Shown here: positions 1 to 5,207 of the stretch, piece after piece
Numbering within the stretch: position 1 is the first letter of the stretch
How the letters are laid out: the number at the start of each line of letters is the position of its first letter
From: Bacillota bacterium
GTDB taxonomy: Bacteria > Bacillota > Clostridia > Acetivibrionales > Acetivibrionaceae
NCBI GenBank assembly: GCA_023421115.1
Contig: JAEZUI010000023.1
Location: 1 to 14,397, forward strand
Direction: 5' to 3'
DNA length: 14,397 bases
Notes under the pieces: generated by a model
What the model was told of the DNA's origin: nothing
What the model saw: only the letters and a program-made list of their open reading frames with translations
Databases searched by the model: none
Program-made: the position numbers and the translations under genes

Positions 1-2
1 AG

Positions 3-152
3 GCGTTCATGAAAAAATATCAATGGATGATGCTTAATTCCCTGGAGGATAGAAGGGACGAGTTAAACCAGTTTATGGATACATCCCGAATTGTATGTGA
101 AATGGAAACCATTGACGAGTTAATAAACAATGTACTTAGTGCCTGTGGGTAA
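3..152 (+). CDS. C-terminal end of an unrecognised protein (5' end outside window)
   Basis: The frame is open from the window edge and closes at TAA 150-152. An ATG at 9 is in frame, but no ribosome binding site can be seen because the window starts there, so this is probably the tail of a longer gene. The visible 49 or so residues are hydrophilic and mixed-charge (they include LEDRRDELNQF and ETIDELINNVL), which suggests helices. No family is recognised. It lies just upstream of a small ORF and an XkdQ-like tail gene in the same direction, so it probably belongs to the same phage late operon. The function is unknown. Confidence 0.5.
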   Translation, partial: AFMKKYQWMMLNSLEDRRDELNQFMDTSRIVCEMETIDELINNVLSACG

Positions 153-163
153 GGGGATGAATT

Positions 164-253
164 ATGAACAACAATATTGAGGTTATAAATAATAATCTGT
201 GAACAGCCGCTAGCGGTAAGCTAATGCCTGTTGAAGAATGGGGAGGAAAATAA
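164..253 (+). pseudogene. small phage ORF interrupted by an in-frame TGA
   Basis: An ATG at 164, preceded by AAGGGGATG, opens a frame reading MNNNIEVINNNL and meets TGA at 200-202. The same frame then continues as TAASGKLMPVEEWGGK and ends at TAA 251-253. That stop overlaps the ATG of the next gene in a TAATG arrangement typical of translational coupling. The second half is protein-like and its end is placed exactly at the next start, which suggests one original gene of about 29 codons, now broken by a nonsense change. Alternatively only the 12-residue peptide is made. No family is recognised. The N-terminus loosely resembles the start of the following tail protein (MNNVQILINNN). Confidence 0.4.
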
Positions 254-1239
254 TGAATAATGTTCAAATTTTAATCAATAATAACGGGAAATTGCAAGAG
301 CCTTGCATAGAGGAAGGTATTACTTGGGAAACAGAGCGTAAGTGTGCACCGGGTAAGTTAACTTTTAGTGTTTTAAATGACAGTACCTTGGACTTTACAG
401 AAGGAAATCATGTGAGGATGGCCGTAGACGGAAAAAATGTTTTTTATGGGTTCGTATTCACCAAGAGACGTGATAAGGACGGGATTATCAAGGTAACTGC
501 TTATGACCAACTGCGATATTTGAAGAATAAGCACACTATGGCGTATATAGGGCTTACTGCTTCTCAATTGATAAAAATGCTTGCCTCACAATTTCAAATG
601 AGGGTGGGGGAAATTGAAGATACTGAATATGTTATACCTCAGATGATAGAAGATGGGCAAACATTGTTTGACATCATTTACGATGCATTAGATTTAACTC
701 TAGACAATAAGAAAAAAAGATATGTTCTTTATGATGATTTTGGCAAGCTCACACTTAAAAATATTGAAAATATGAAGCTTGATTTACTCATAGATGCCAC
801 TAGTGCGGAGGATTTTGATTATACATCAAGCATTGATCAGAATACTTATAATCGTGTCAAACTGGTCTACGATAATAAGGACACCGGCAAGCGGGAAGTA
901 TTTGTTTCTCCACAAGACCCGGAAGAGTTTACTGCATCAGAAAATATTAAGAAATGGGGCGTACTCCAATATTGCGAAAAGATTGATGAAAACGCAATTA
1001 ATCCCCAGGCCAAGGCAGATGCACTACTAGGGTTATATAATAAGAAAACACGTAGTTTGTCCATTAGCAATGCTTTTGGAGATATCCGAGTTAGAGCCGG
1101 TTCCCATATTGCTGTACAGCTTGATTTGGGCGATATCCGCGTAAATAATTATATGCTGGTAGAACGGGCCAAGCATGTATTCACCAACAACCAACACATG
1201 ATGAACCTCAGCTTACGGGGACATGATATATATGGATAA
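253..1239 (+). CDS. XkdQ/YqbQ-like phage tail (baseplate hub region) protein
   Basis: This 328-residue protein resembles the XkdQ/YqbQ family of contractile-tail phages and PBSX-like elements, which contributes to the tail hub and baseplate. Visible family features are the N-terminal strands with ITWETERKCAPGKLTFSV (residues about 20-37), the segment FYGFVFTKRRDKDGIIKVTAYDQLRYLKN, and the C-terminal SHIAVQLDLGDIRVNNYMLVERAKHVF followed by MNLSLRG. Length is normal for the family. I chose ATG 253 over an in-frame ATG at 238 because GGGAGG (241-246) sits at the right distance from 253 and the upstream stop overlaps it (TAATG). In intact elements further baseplate genes follow; here a terminator and an unrelated gene remnant follow, so the tail module is cut off. 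Confidence 0.85.
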   Translation: MNNVQILINNNGKLQEPCIEEGITWETERKCAPGKLTFSVLNDSTLDFTEGNHVRMAVDGKNVFYGFVFTKRRDKDGIIKVTAYDQLRYLKNKHTMAYIGLTASQLIKMLASQFQMRVGEIEDTEYVIPQMIEDGQTLFDIIYDALDLTLDNKKKRYVLYDDFGKLTLKNIENMKLDLLIDATSAEDFDYTSSIDQNTYNRVKLVYDNKDTGKREVFVSPQDPEEFTASENIKKWGVLQYCEKIDENAINPQAKADALLGLYNKKTRSLSISNAFGDIRVRAGSHIAVQLDLGDIRVNNYMLVERAKHVFTNNQHMMNLSLRGHDIYG

Positions 1240-1258
1240 AAGAATATGATAAATTTTT

Positions 1259-1287
1259 ACCCGGCTGAATCCACAGCCGGGTATTTT
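1259..1287 (+). terminator. rho-independent terminator after the tail gene
   Basis: A perfect 9-bp stem, ACCCGGCTG (1259-1267) with CAGCCGGGT (1274-1282), has a 6-nt loop and is followed by ATTTT. It lies 20 bases after the tail gene stop. The T-run is short. It runs straight into a TATAAT motif at 1290-1295, the same arrangement as at 4213-4251. Confidence 0.7.
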
Positions 1288-1302
1288 GGTATAATTATCC
1301 TA

Positions 1303-1644
1303 ATTGCCCCCGGCGATATGGTTAGTTTTATAGTCAGTATGAACTTTCACCGAAGGAGTTTAGATGAAAGTCAACGGGCTATGGTTGGGGCTAAAATTAA
1401 GCATATTTTTGAAGACGATGCGCGGAAGAGGGTAGCCGCTAATCTTCCCAATCAACCAAAAGGGCCAAAAGGCCACACTGGGGAATTTGGAAAATCCCGT
1501 GATAAAGCTGCTAAGATGGTTAATTCTTCCTCACGCTCTGTAGAACGGGCTTCCAAAGTACTTAAATCCGGCATTCCTGAATTAGTACAGGCCGTTGAGA
1601 GTGGCAAGCTCACTGTTACCAGAGCAAATGAAGGTGATTTTTAA
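1303..1644 (+). pseudogene. C-terminal fragment of a ParB-like phage/plasmid protein
   Basis: The frame can be read from an ATG at 1246, but the first 20 or so residues translate the terminator hairpin and are probably not ancestral. From about 1306 the protein reads GDMVSFIVSMNFHRRSLDESQRAMVGAKI. This matches the post-ParB-domain part of ParB-like proteins encoded by phages and mobile elements (family pattern: VxSxNLHRRHLxESQRAMVAA). A helix-turn-helix-like segment (KAAKMVNSSSRSVERASKVL) and the family tail IPELVQAVESGKLTVT follow. The N-terminal ParB/sulfiredoxin-like nuclease domain is missing. The fragment appears to have been joined to the tail module by deletion. It may still be expressed, since the next gene overlaps its stop codon. 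Confidence 0.65.
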
Positions 1645-1811
1645 TGATTAAGTTTCCAGATGAATTATATGATTGTACTTATTGGGATGAAAAATTAGGA
1701 GAGCGACTATTAAAAGAAAATGCCACTGAGGAACAGAGGCGTATTTTTGAAGAATTTTACCGGGATTTAGATAATGGCACTCTTTCCGATGTGGAAATTA
1801 ATTTTCCATAA
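1644..1811 (+). CDS. small unknown protein, 55 aa
   Basis: The ATG overlaps the preceding stop (TAATG at 1643-1646), so it is probably translated by coupling to the ParB-like fragment. The product is MIKFPDELYDCTYWDEKLGERL followed by an acidic helical stretch (LKENATEEQRRIFEEFYRDLDNGTLSDVEINFP). It is soluble and acidic, with no membrane segment. I do not recognise the family. Small acidic proteins downstream of ParB-like phage genes are common in early phage operons, and that position is the only hint to its role. A strong terminator follows within 15 bases, so this is the last gene of the unit. Confidence 0.55.
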   Translation: MIKFPDELYDCTYWDEKLGERLLKENATEEQRRIFEEFYRDLDNGTLSDVEINFP

Positions 1812-1825
1812 TATAAGTTGCTTTA

Positions 1826-1858
1826 AGCATCTACACAGTAATGTGTGGGTGCTTTTTT
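1826..1858 (+). terminator. rho-independent terminator
   Basis: A 12-bp stem (AGCATCTACACA at 1826-1837 with TGTGTGGGTGCT at 1842-1853, including G-U pairs) closes a GTAA loop and is followed by TTTTTT. It ends the ParB-like/55-aa unit. Confidence 0.85.
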
Positions 1859-1958
1859 ATATGTATTCAAGCAAATTATTAACGAATATACGTTTAATTG
1901 ATGCATATATATGGTAATTAATAAGGTATATATGTGCTTGGAACAATATATAATTTAC

Positions 1959-1986
1959 TTGAGATTGGAGAATTTTAGTGTATAAT
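1959..1986 (+). promoter_or_regulatory. sigma-70-type promoter
   Basis: TTGAGA (1959-1964), a 16-bp spacer and a perfect TATAAT (1981-1986) lie about 46 bases before the ATG at 2032. This argues against earlier non-ATG starts for the next gene, because those would lie within the promoter. Confidence 0.6.
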
Positions 1987-2031
1987 AAGGTTAAGAAAAT
2001 AATTAAATCTATAATTGCGGTAGGTGGTAAT

Positions 2032-2232
2032 ATGACTGAATTAATTAAAGTCACTATAAAAAATGTATTATGTAGTGACACCATTATGCCTGATTTATGG
2101 CCTGATACTGACTACCGTAAGCATGTTCCTAAAAGTGCTAAACAACTTGCAGAACGAAATTGGAAGACAACAGGTAGTTCTTTACGAAAAGCTATGGACA
2201 AAGTAGGTAGTGAAGATGGGCCAAAAGTTTAA
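2032..2232 (+). CDS. small unknown protein, 66 aa
   Basis: It starts at ATG 2032 behind GGTAGGTGG and directly downstream of a good promoter. The product starts MTELIKVTIKNVLCSDTIMPDLWPDTDYRKHVP and ends with a basic helical segment, KSAKQLAERNWKTTGSSLRKAMDKVG. The basic C-terminal half could bind nucleic acid, but no motif settles this. Its 3' end overlaps the next gene by 17 bases, so the two are probably co-translated. I do not recognise the family. A longer reading from GTG 1978 is possible but overlaps the -10 box. Confidence 0.55.
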   Translation: MTELIKVTIKNVLCSDTIMPDLWPDTDYRKHVPKSAKQLAERNWKTTGSSLRKAMDKVGSEDGPKV

Positions 2233-2728
2233 CAGGCATCGAGATTCTATTGAAAGAGGAGCTCAGTCCAGACCTTCAGAAGTAGAAGCTGTGGTTGAAC
2301 CGGAAGTATTAGATGAAAAAGATAAGCATGAGCCTCGAACTAATAATGTACGAAGAGTGCTCTCTGCGGAGCGGTATATAGGGCCAATTCCACCCGCTGA
2401 GGAATTTGCAAAGTATGGACAAGTTATGCCAACTGCACCGGAACGCATATTGACAGTATTTGAAAAAGATTCTGATCACACTCGTAACATGCAGGCTATA
2501 GCATTGCGAGGTGAAATATCCCGAGATTGTAGAAGTCAGTGGATGGCGTTCTTTTCCATATTATGTAGTATCGGTCTAACAGCTTTTGCATTGGCAATAG
2601 GTCAAGATGTTGCGGCTGCATTGGCGGGATTGGCTTCATTATTCTTGGTTTTTAAAGGTGCATTTTCAAAGTCAGTTTCATCCGTTGAGGAAAAAGAGGA
2701 TACTCCTAAAATAGAAAATAAGGTATAA
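2216..2728 (+). CDS. DUF2335-type predicted membrane protein
   Basis: This 170-residue protein has a long, charged, probably disordered N-terminus (about 1-50). The segment PIPPAEEFAKYGQVMPTAPERILTVFEKDSDHTRNMQ (about 58-94) matches the DUF2335 pattern of a P-G/T-A-x-RI core followed by an H-containing helix. Two hydrophobic segments follow: WMAFFSILCSIGLTAFALAIG (about 108-128) and VAAALAGLASLFLVFKGAF (about 131-149). The tail is acidic. DUF2335 proteins occur in prophages and integrated elements, with no established function. ATG 2216 is preferred to GTG 2210 because AGGTAG precedes it at 8 bases. The stop codon is inside the left arm of a 20-bp inverted repeat. Confidence 0.75.
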   Translation: MGQKFNRHRDSIERGAQSRPSEVEAVVEPEVLDEKDKHEPRTNNVRRVLSAERYIGPIPPAEEFAKYGQVMPTAPERILTVFEKDSDHTRNMQAIALRGEISRDCRSQWMAFFSILCSIGLTAFALAIGQDVAAALAGLASLFLVFKGAFSKSVSSVEEKEDTPKIENKV

Positions 2729-2770
2729 AAAATCTGTCTGCTCTTGGGTTGACAGATTTTTTATACCTTA
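2719..2770 (+). terminator. long perfect hairpin, probably a bidirectional terminator
   Basis: Perfect 20-bp arms (2719-2738 and 2751-2770) flank a 12-nt loop. The arms carry A-runs and T-runs, so termination could work on both strands. The left arm includes the last codons of the DUF2335 gene. The right arm ends in TACCTTA, close to the box found in the repeat array that follows. Confidence 0.7.
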
Positions 2771-2790
2771 AAATGACAGATTTGACTTTA

Positions 2791-2847
2791 CAAGCACAAA
2801 CGTATGTTCTAAAATAAAAACATACGTTTGTGCTTGTTTTATTTTAG
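2791..2847. repeat. two interleaved inverted repeats (A-B-A'-B')
   Basis: Arm A (2791-2808, starting CAAGCACAAACG) pairs with A' (2819-2836). Arm B, CTAAAATAAAA (2809-2819), is the loop of A and pairs with B', TTTTATTTTAG (2837-2847). Both pairings are perfect, and the segments abut or share a single base, so the topology is that of a pseudoknot or of two mutually exclusive hairpins. No gene covers it. Possible roles are a regulatory RNA switch, a terminator/antiterminator or an origin-type structure. The sequence alone does not decide. Confidence 0.75.
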
Positions 2848-2868
2848 AAATATAGAATAATCATGCAT

Positions 2869-3130
2869 TCCGACATATCCGACACCCTAAAAACAATTAC
2901 CGATTTTACATGCCCTAAAAAAGGGTATGCAGACACCGTAACGCGCATGAGGGAAGAATGCGAGATTTGCGAGGCCTTAAAAAGATTTATCCTTCATTTT
3001 CTGAGGCCTTAAAAAGATTGTTCTAGGAGATTTGGGAGCCCTTAAAAAAGGACGATACCGGTATTTCCTGACATTTCTGACGCCCTAAAAAAGGCTATTA
3101 TTTCAGGTTTTTCATACCTTAAAAGGATTA
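2869..3130 (+). repeat. doublet-repeat array, block I (about 7 units)
   Basis: Each unit is a short word, the same word again exactly 9 bp later, then an RCCYTAAAAA(A)GG-like box. Perfect doublets are TCCGAC at 2869/2878, TGCGAG at 2959/2968 and CTGAC at 3068/3077. Imperfect ones are ATTAC/TTTAC at 2896/2905, AGGAG/GGGAG at 3025/3034 and TTCAG/TTCAT at 3102/3111, plus a weak one near 2992/3001. Starts lie mostly 26-34 bp (or about twice that) apart. A 49-codon reading frame from ATG 2863 crosses the first units but has no ribosome binding site and later units shift frame, so I treat this as non-coding DNA. Confidence 0.8.
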
Positions 3131-3173
3131 TGTTTTAGCAAGGTGTAGCAACTAATAGAACAGGGGGATAGTT

Positions 3174-3362
3174 ATGACTAAGCAACCAGAAGAAAAATCT
3201 AAGTTTGTAAGAGTTCAAGAGCTTGCAGAAATACTTGATGTTTCCGTACCTCATGCTTATAGAATTATGAGGAAACTCAATAATGAGTTAGAGGAAAAAG
3301 GTTATATTATTACTGCTGGTAGACTATCCCGAAAGTATTTGGAAGAACGCATGTATAACTGA
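3174..3362 (+). CDS. small excisionase-like helix-turn-helix DNA-binding protein
   Basis: This 62-residue protein is preceded by CAGGGGGATAGTT. Residues about 11-55 read VRVQELAEILDVSVPHAYRIMRKLNNELEEKGYIITAGRLSRKYLEERMY. That is the pattern of small winged-helix/HTH proteins of prophages and conjugative elements in low-G+C Gram-positives, some of which act as excisionases. The recognition helix is probably SVPHAYRIMRKL. The likely role is directing excision from the nearby tRNA-Ser attachment site, or controlling the element's genes. It lies between two blocks of the doublet-repeat array, so those repeats are candidate binding sites (inference). No integrase gene is visible in the window. 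Confidence 0.7.
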   Translation: MTKQPEEKSKFVRVQELAEILDVSVPHAYRIMRKLNNELEEKGYIITAGRLSRKYLEERMYN

Positions 3363-3387
3363 TTCATATTGCTCAAAATGTTTGAAA

Positions 3388-3658
3388 CCTAACAAAACCT
3401 AACATTAAAAACTATATTGATGAACGCTTAAAACAACTTGAAAGGTTAGAACGGTAAGGGTAATACCAAGGTAAGGGCAAGGTATTTTAGAGATTTTAGA
3501 GTCCCTAAAAAGTATCTGCAGATTCTGCAGGCCCTAAAAAGAGCAAAATCTAACATTTCTAACATCCTAAAAATAGCAAGGTTTTAGCAAGGCATTATAG
3601 ACTCCATAAAAAAGGCCGTATAATTTAGTATTCGGAGATATCGGAGTCCTTAAAAAGG
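3388..3658 (+). repeat. doublet-repeat array, block II (about 6 units)
   Basis: Perfect 9-bp-period doublets are TAGAG at 3488/3497 (here a full 9-mer ATTTTAGAG twice), TGCAG at 3517/3526, CTAAC at 3550/3559 and CGGAG at 3633/3642. All are followed by a CCYTAAAAA box. Looser related pairs are CCTAAC at 3388/3398 (period 10), TAGCAAGG at 3574/3585 (period 11) and a weak unit ending in CATAAAAAAGG near 3605. The last unit's box supplies AAAAAGGAG, which is also the ribosome binding site of the gene at 3668. Separately, GGTAAGGG is repeated at 3453 and 3470. Confidence 0.8.
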
Positions 3659-3667
3659 AGTAAATAC

Positions 3668-3850
3668 ATGGTTACATTTGTAATTAACCGTAAAACGGGT
3701 GAGGAAAAGGTTATTGATGGTGGCGATTCACCTAATGACAATCCTTGGGAAGTCCTTGCCCATTGTTTAGCTCAAATGGTTATAGAACATGGTTTGCTTA
3801 AAAAGTATCAACAACAGAATGGCGAACCTGAGCAAGAAAAGCAGCTATAG
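3668..3850 (+). CDS. small unknown protein, 60 aa
   Basis: The ATG follows AAAAAGGAGTAAATAC, a strong ribosome binding site formed by the box of a repeat unit. The product has a short strand-rich start (MVTFVINRKTGEEKVIDGG), an acidic linker, then an amphipathic helix with NPWEVLAHCLAQMVIEHGLLKKYQQQ and a charged tail. It is soluble. No family is recognised. Repeat blocks flank it on both sides, with the next doublet beginning right at its stop codon (GTGAC at 3850), so gene and repeats look co-organised. Proteins of this size and position are typical of accessory genes in integrated elements. Confidence 0.6.
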   Translation: MVTFVINRKTGEEKVIDGGDSPNDNPWEVLAHCLAQMVIEHGLLKKYQQQNGEPEQEKQL

Positions 3851-3930
3851 TGACATAAGTGACACCCTGAAAAATACTAACTTTTGCTAACATCTTTAAT
3901 TATATATGTTGACATTTTTGACACCTAAAA
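3850..3930 (+). repeat. doublet-repeat array, block III (2-3 units)
   Basis: Perfect doublets GTGAC at 3850/3859 (box ACCCTGAAAAA) and TTGAC at 3909/3918 (box ACCTAAAAAG, one base short) have the 9-bp period. A related pair, CTAAC at 3877/3887, has period 10 and no clear box. The block fills the gap between the 60-aa gene and the 80-aa gene. Confidence 0.75.
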
Positions 3931-3964
3931 AGAAGATAAGAAGTTTAGGGACACCGTCACACGC

Positions 3965-4207
3965 ATGAGAGAAATATTCACAGCCCTTAAAAGGGATAAG
4001 CGAAAACACCTTAAGCCGTCTACTCCTTACGAGATACGCAAGGCACTCTCCAGGGTGGCTAATATGGCCTTAAATGGGGAGATTGATACCAAGATAGCCA
4101 ACACTATTATTATGGCATCTAATGCCATTCTAAGCGGCATTAGAACGGATGAACAGCAGAAGAAGATTGAAGAGTTAGAGGAACTATTGAACAGCAAACT
4201 GAAATAA
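3965..4207 (+). CDS. small unknown mobile-element protein, 80 aa
   Basis: The product reads MREIFTALKRDKRKHLKPSTPYEIRKALSRV, then a central helix pair (ANMALNGEIDTKIANTIIMASNAILSGI), then a C-terminal coiled-coil-like segment, RTDEQQKKIEELEELLNSKL. The pattern of a basic start, an NGEID-type turn and a terminal coiled coil resembles small unnamed proteins of integrated elements and suggests a DNA-associated oligomer (inference). No usual ribosome binding site precedes the ATG. The leader GACACCGTCACACGC is nearly repeated at 2932-2946, before a similar ATGAG..GAA start. Codons for EIFTALKR reproduce the AT-rich word plus CCCTTAAAAGG box of the repeat array, as if the array and this 5' end share an origin. 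Confidence 0.55.
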   Translation: MREIFTALKRDKRKHLKPSTPYEIRKALSRVANMALNGEIDTKIANTIIMASNAILSGIRTDEQQKKIEELEELLNSKLK

Positions 4208-4212
4208 GTTTA

Positions 4213-4242
4213 ACCAGCGGAAAATTCCGCTGGTCTATTTTT
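4213..4242 (+). terminator. rho-independent terminator
   Basis: ACCAGCGG (4213-4220) pairs with CCGCTGGT (4227-4234) around an AAAATT loop, which can extend to a 10-bp stem. It is followed by TCTATTTTTT. It ends the 80-aa gene and runs directly into a TATAAT box. Confidence 0.85.
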
Positions 4243-4255
4243 TGGTATAATTATC
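4237..4255 (+). promoter_or_regulatory. terminator-linked TATAAT motif, also present at 1283-1299
   Basis: The word TTTTGGTATAATTATC follows the hairpin here and also follows the hairpin at 1259-1282. TATAAT at 4246-4251 is a good -10 box for the gene at 4274, but no convincing -35 is visible because that position falls in the terminator stem. This could be a compact terminator-promoter junction or a shared recombination breakpoint. Confidence 0.45.
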
Positions 4256-4273
4256 ATATGGAGGGCATGCCGA

Positions 4274-4426
4274 TTGGAAAAAGATGAATTCATAAAAAAA
4301 GCCAAAGAGCTTGGTTATACTGATGAAATGATTAATGAGGACATCAAACTCCAGGAGGAAGCTGAAAAGCAGGGTATAAAAATCCCTTGGGAACTACGGT
4401 TAATCGAATTACCCATTAACGATTAA
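4274..4426 (+). CDS. small unknown protein, 50 aa, TTG start
   Basis: A strong GGAGGG (4260-4265) sits 8 bases before TTG 4274. The ATG at 4266 is out of frame and closes after six codons, so TTG is the better start. The product, MEKDEFIKKAKELGYTDEMINEDIKLQEEAEKQGIKIPWELRLIELPIND, is acidic, helical and soluble. The N-terminal helix plus GYTDEMI turn resembles small phage and plasmid proteins, but I recognise no family. It is the last gene before the attachment-site scar. Its last codons fall within a set of short direct repeats that may belong to the recombination site. Confidence 0.6.
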   Translation: MEKDEFIKKAKELGYTDEMINEDIKLQEEAEKQGIKIPWELRLIELPIND

Positions 4427-4490
4427 AGAATCCGGTTAATTTCTGTCCCTGATTTTGTCCCTTATCGCTTGAAAATGTTCCTTAACGATT
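4398..4490. repeat. short direct repeats next to the attachment site (possible integrase arm sites)
   Basis: GGTTAAT occurs at 4398 and 4434, TTAACGATT at 4416 and 4482, and TGTCCCT at 4444 and 4456. They lie 90-180 bases inside the element from the tRNA fragment, which is where tyrosine integrases often have arm-type sites. The assignment is inference from position only. Confidence 0.35.
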
Positions 4491-4579
4491 GTTAGTAAAC
4501 GTAAAAGATAAATGCCGAAAATGCAGTATTTATAGGGGTTCGTAATCAATGAAAATGTACGCAAGACCCCTTAAAGTAG

Positions 4580-4639
<60 letters not shown>

Positions 4640-4649
4640 TGGAATCAAG

Positions 4650-4683
4650 GCTTCACGTAGATTTTGCGTGAAGCTGTTTCTTT
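4650..4683 (+). terminator. terminator originally serving the tRNA gene
   Basis: GCTTCACG (4650-4657) pairs with CGTGAAGC (4667-4674) around a 9-nt loop and is followed by TGTTTCTTT. It sits 11 bases after the tRNA CCA, as expected for a tRNA terminator left on the chromosomal side of the junction. Confidence 0.65.
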
Positions 4684-5155
4684 GCTAAAAACGGGAATTG
4701 TGTGTTTTTGACCCCAGATGAGAATACAGTTTTTGAGATAATAGTTTCCCAAGCCATGGTGTGTGGGGCTTAAGGCCTCCGGCAATTTATTTGGAAGGCT
4801 TGAATGCATTTATCGAAAGTTGCTTTAATCTTGCCGACATTTACAGTCTTCCAAACCACCTGTGTCTTAGCGATTCTGCGGTTGCTGTGTTCGATTCGCA
4901 GACGTTCTCGCCATAAAGAAATTAAGGCTTCTTGGTCATTTTGACCGAGAAGCCTTAATTTCTTTACGATCGGAGATGTGTAGAGATGGGGCTGTGGGGT
5001 ATCAAACTGCGGGGATATTAAATCTGAAGTGTTACAACGAGATTCCAATAAACGCCAACTAAGAACAAATATATGGCAACAAAATTTACACAAAATCAGA
5101 ATCTATATGTAAAATGAATAAAGGTTTTTCTTATGCTGAAAGCGAAATTCATGGG
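4684..5155. other. gene-poor spacer between attachment site and operon
   Basis: No convincing gene is visible. A minus-strand frame (4770-5093) ends in a protein-like stretch, LWRERLRIEHSNRRIAKTQVVWKTVNVGKIK, that may be the tail of a degraded mobile-element gene. Its first half looks random and it contains a long palindrome. A 24-bp hairpin at 4915-4965 is the only strong structure. Confidence 0.4.
4915..4965. repeat. 24-bp inverted repeat with a 3-nt loop
   Basis: Arms 4915-4938 and 4942-4965 (left arm begins AAAGAAATTAAGGCTTC) are perfect except for one G-U-type position. Tail T-runs are short on both strands, so it may be a weak bidirectional terminator or a remnant of a small palindromic element. 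Confidence 0.75.
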
Positions 5156-5184
5156 TTGACGTTTTAAAAAGGTCACCATAATAC
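5156..5184 (+). promoter_or_regulatory. sigma-70-type promoter of the five-gene operon
   Basis: TTGACG (5156-5161), a 17-bp spacer and TAATAC (5179-5184) lie 23 bases before AGGAGGGGG and the first ATG. No operator-like palindrome is obvious around it. It is the only good promoter seen ahead of the five genes. Confidence 0.65.
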
Positions 5185-5207
5185 TTCGCTATGATAGGAG
5201 GGGGAAT

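Noticed and set aside
1246..1302. N-terminal extension of the ParB-like ORF
   Set aside because: These codons translate a terminator hairpin and a promoter-like motif, and similarity to the family begins only after them.
2863..3012. 49-codon plus-strand frame from ATG 2863 (MHSDISDTLKT...)
   Set aside because: It lacks a ribosome binding site, and its apparent peptide motif comes from the DNA repeat units, which fall in other frames further on.
2869..3930. CRISPR array as an explanation of the regular repeats
   Set aside because: The repeated words differ between units, the conserved box is only about 10 bp, spacing varies, and no cas genes are present.
2869..3930. 9-bp target-site duplications left by transposons
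   Set aside because: The copies are directly adjacent with no element between them and always sit at the same place next to the CCYTAAAAA box, which random insertion would not give.
4770..5093. 107-aa minus-strand ORF
   Set aside because: No ribosome binding site, a random-looking first half, and a 24-bp palindrome inside it. Only the last 50 or so residues look protein-like, so at most it is a gene remnant.
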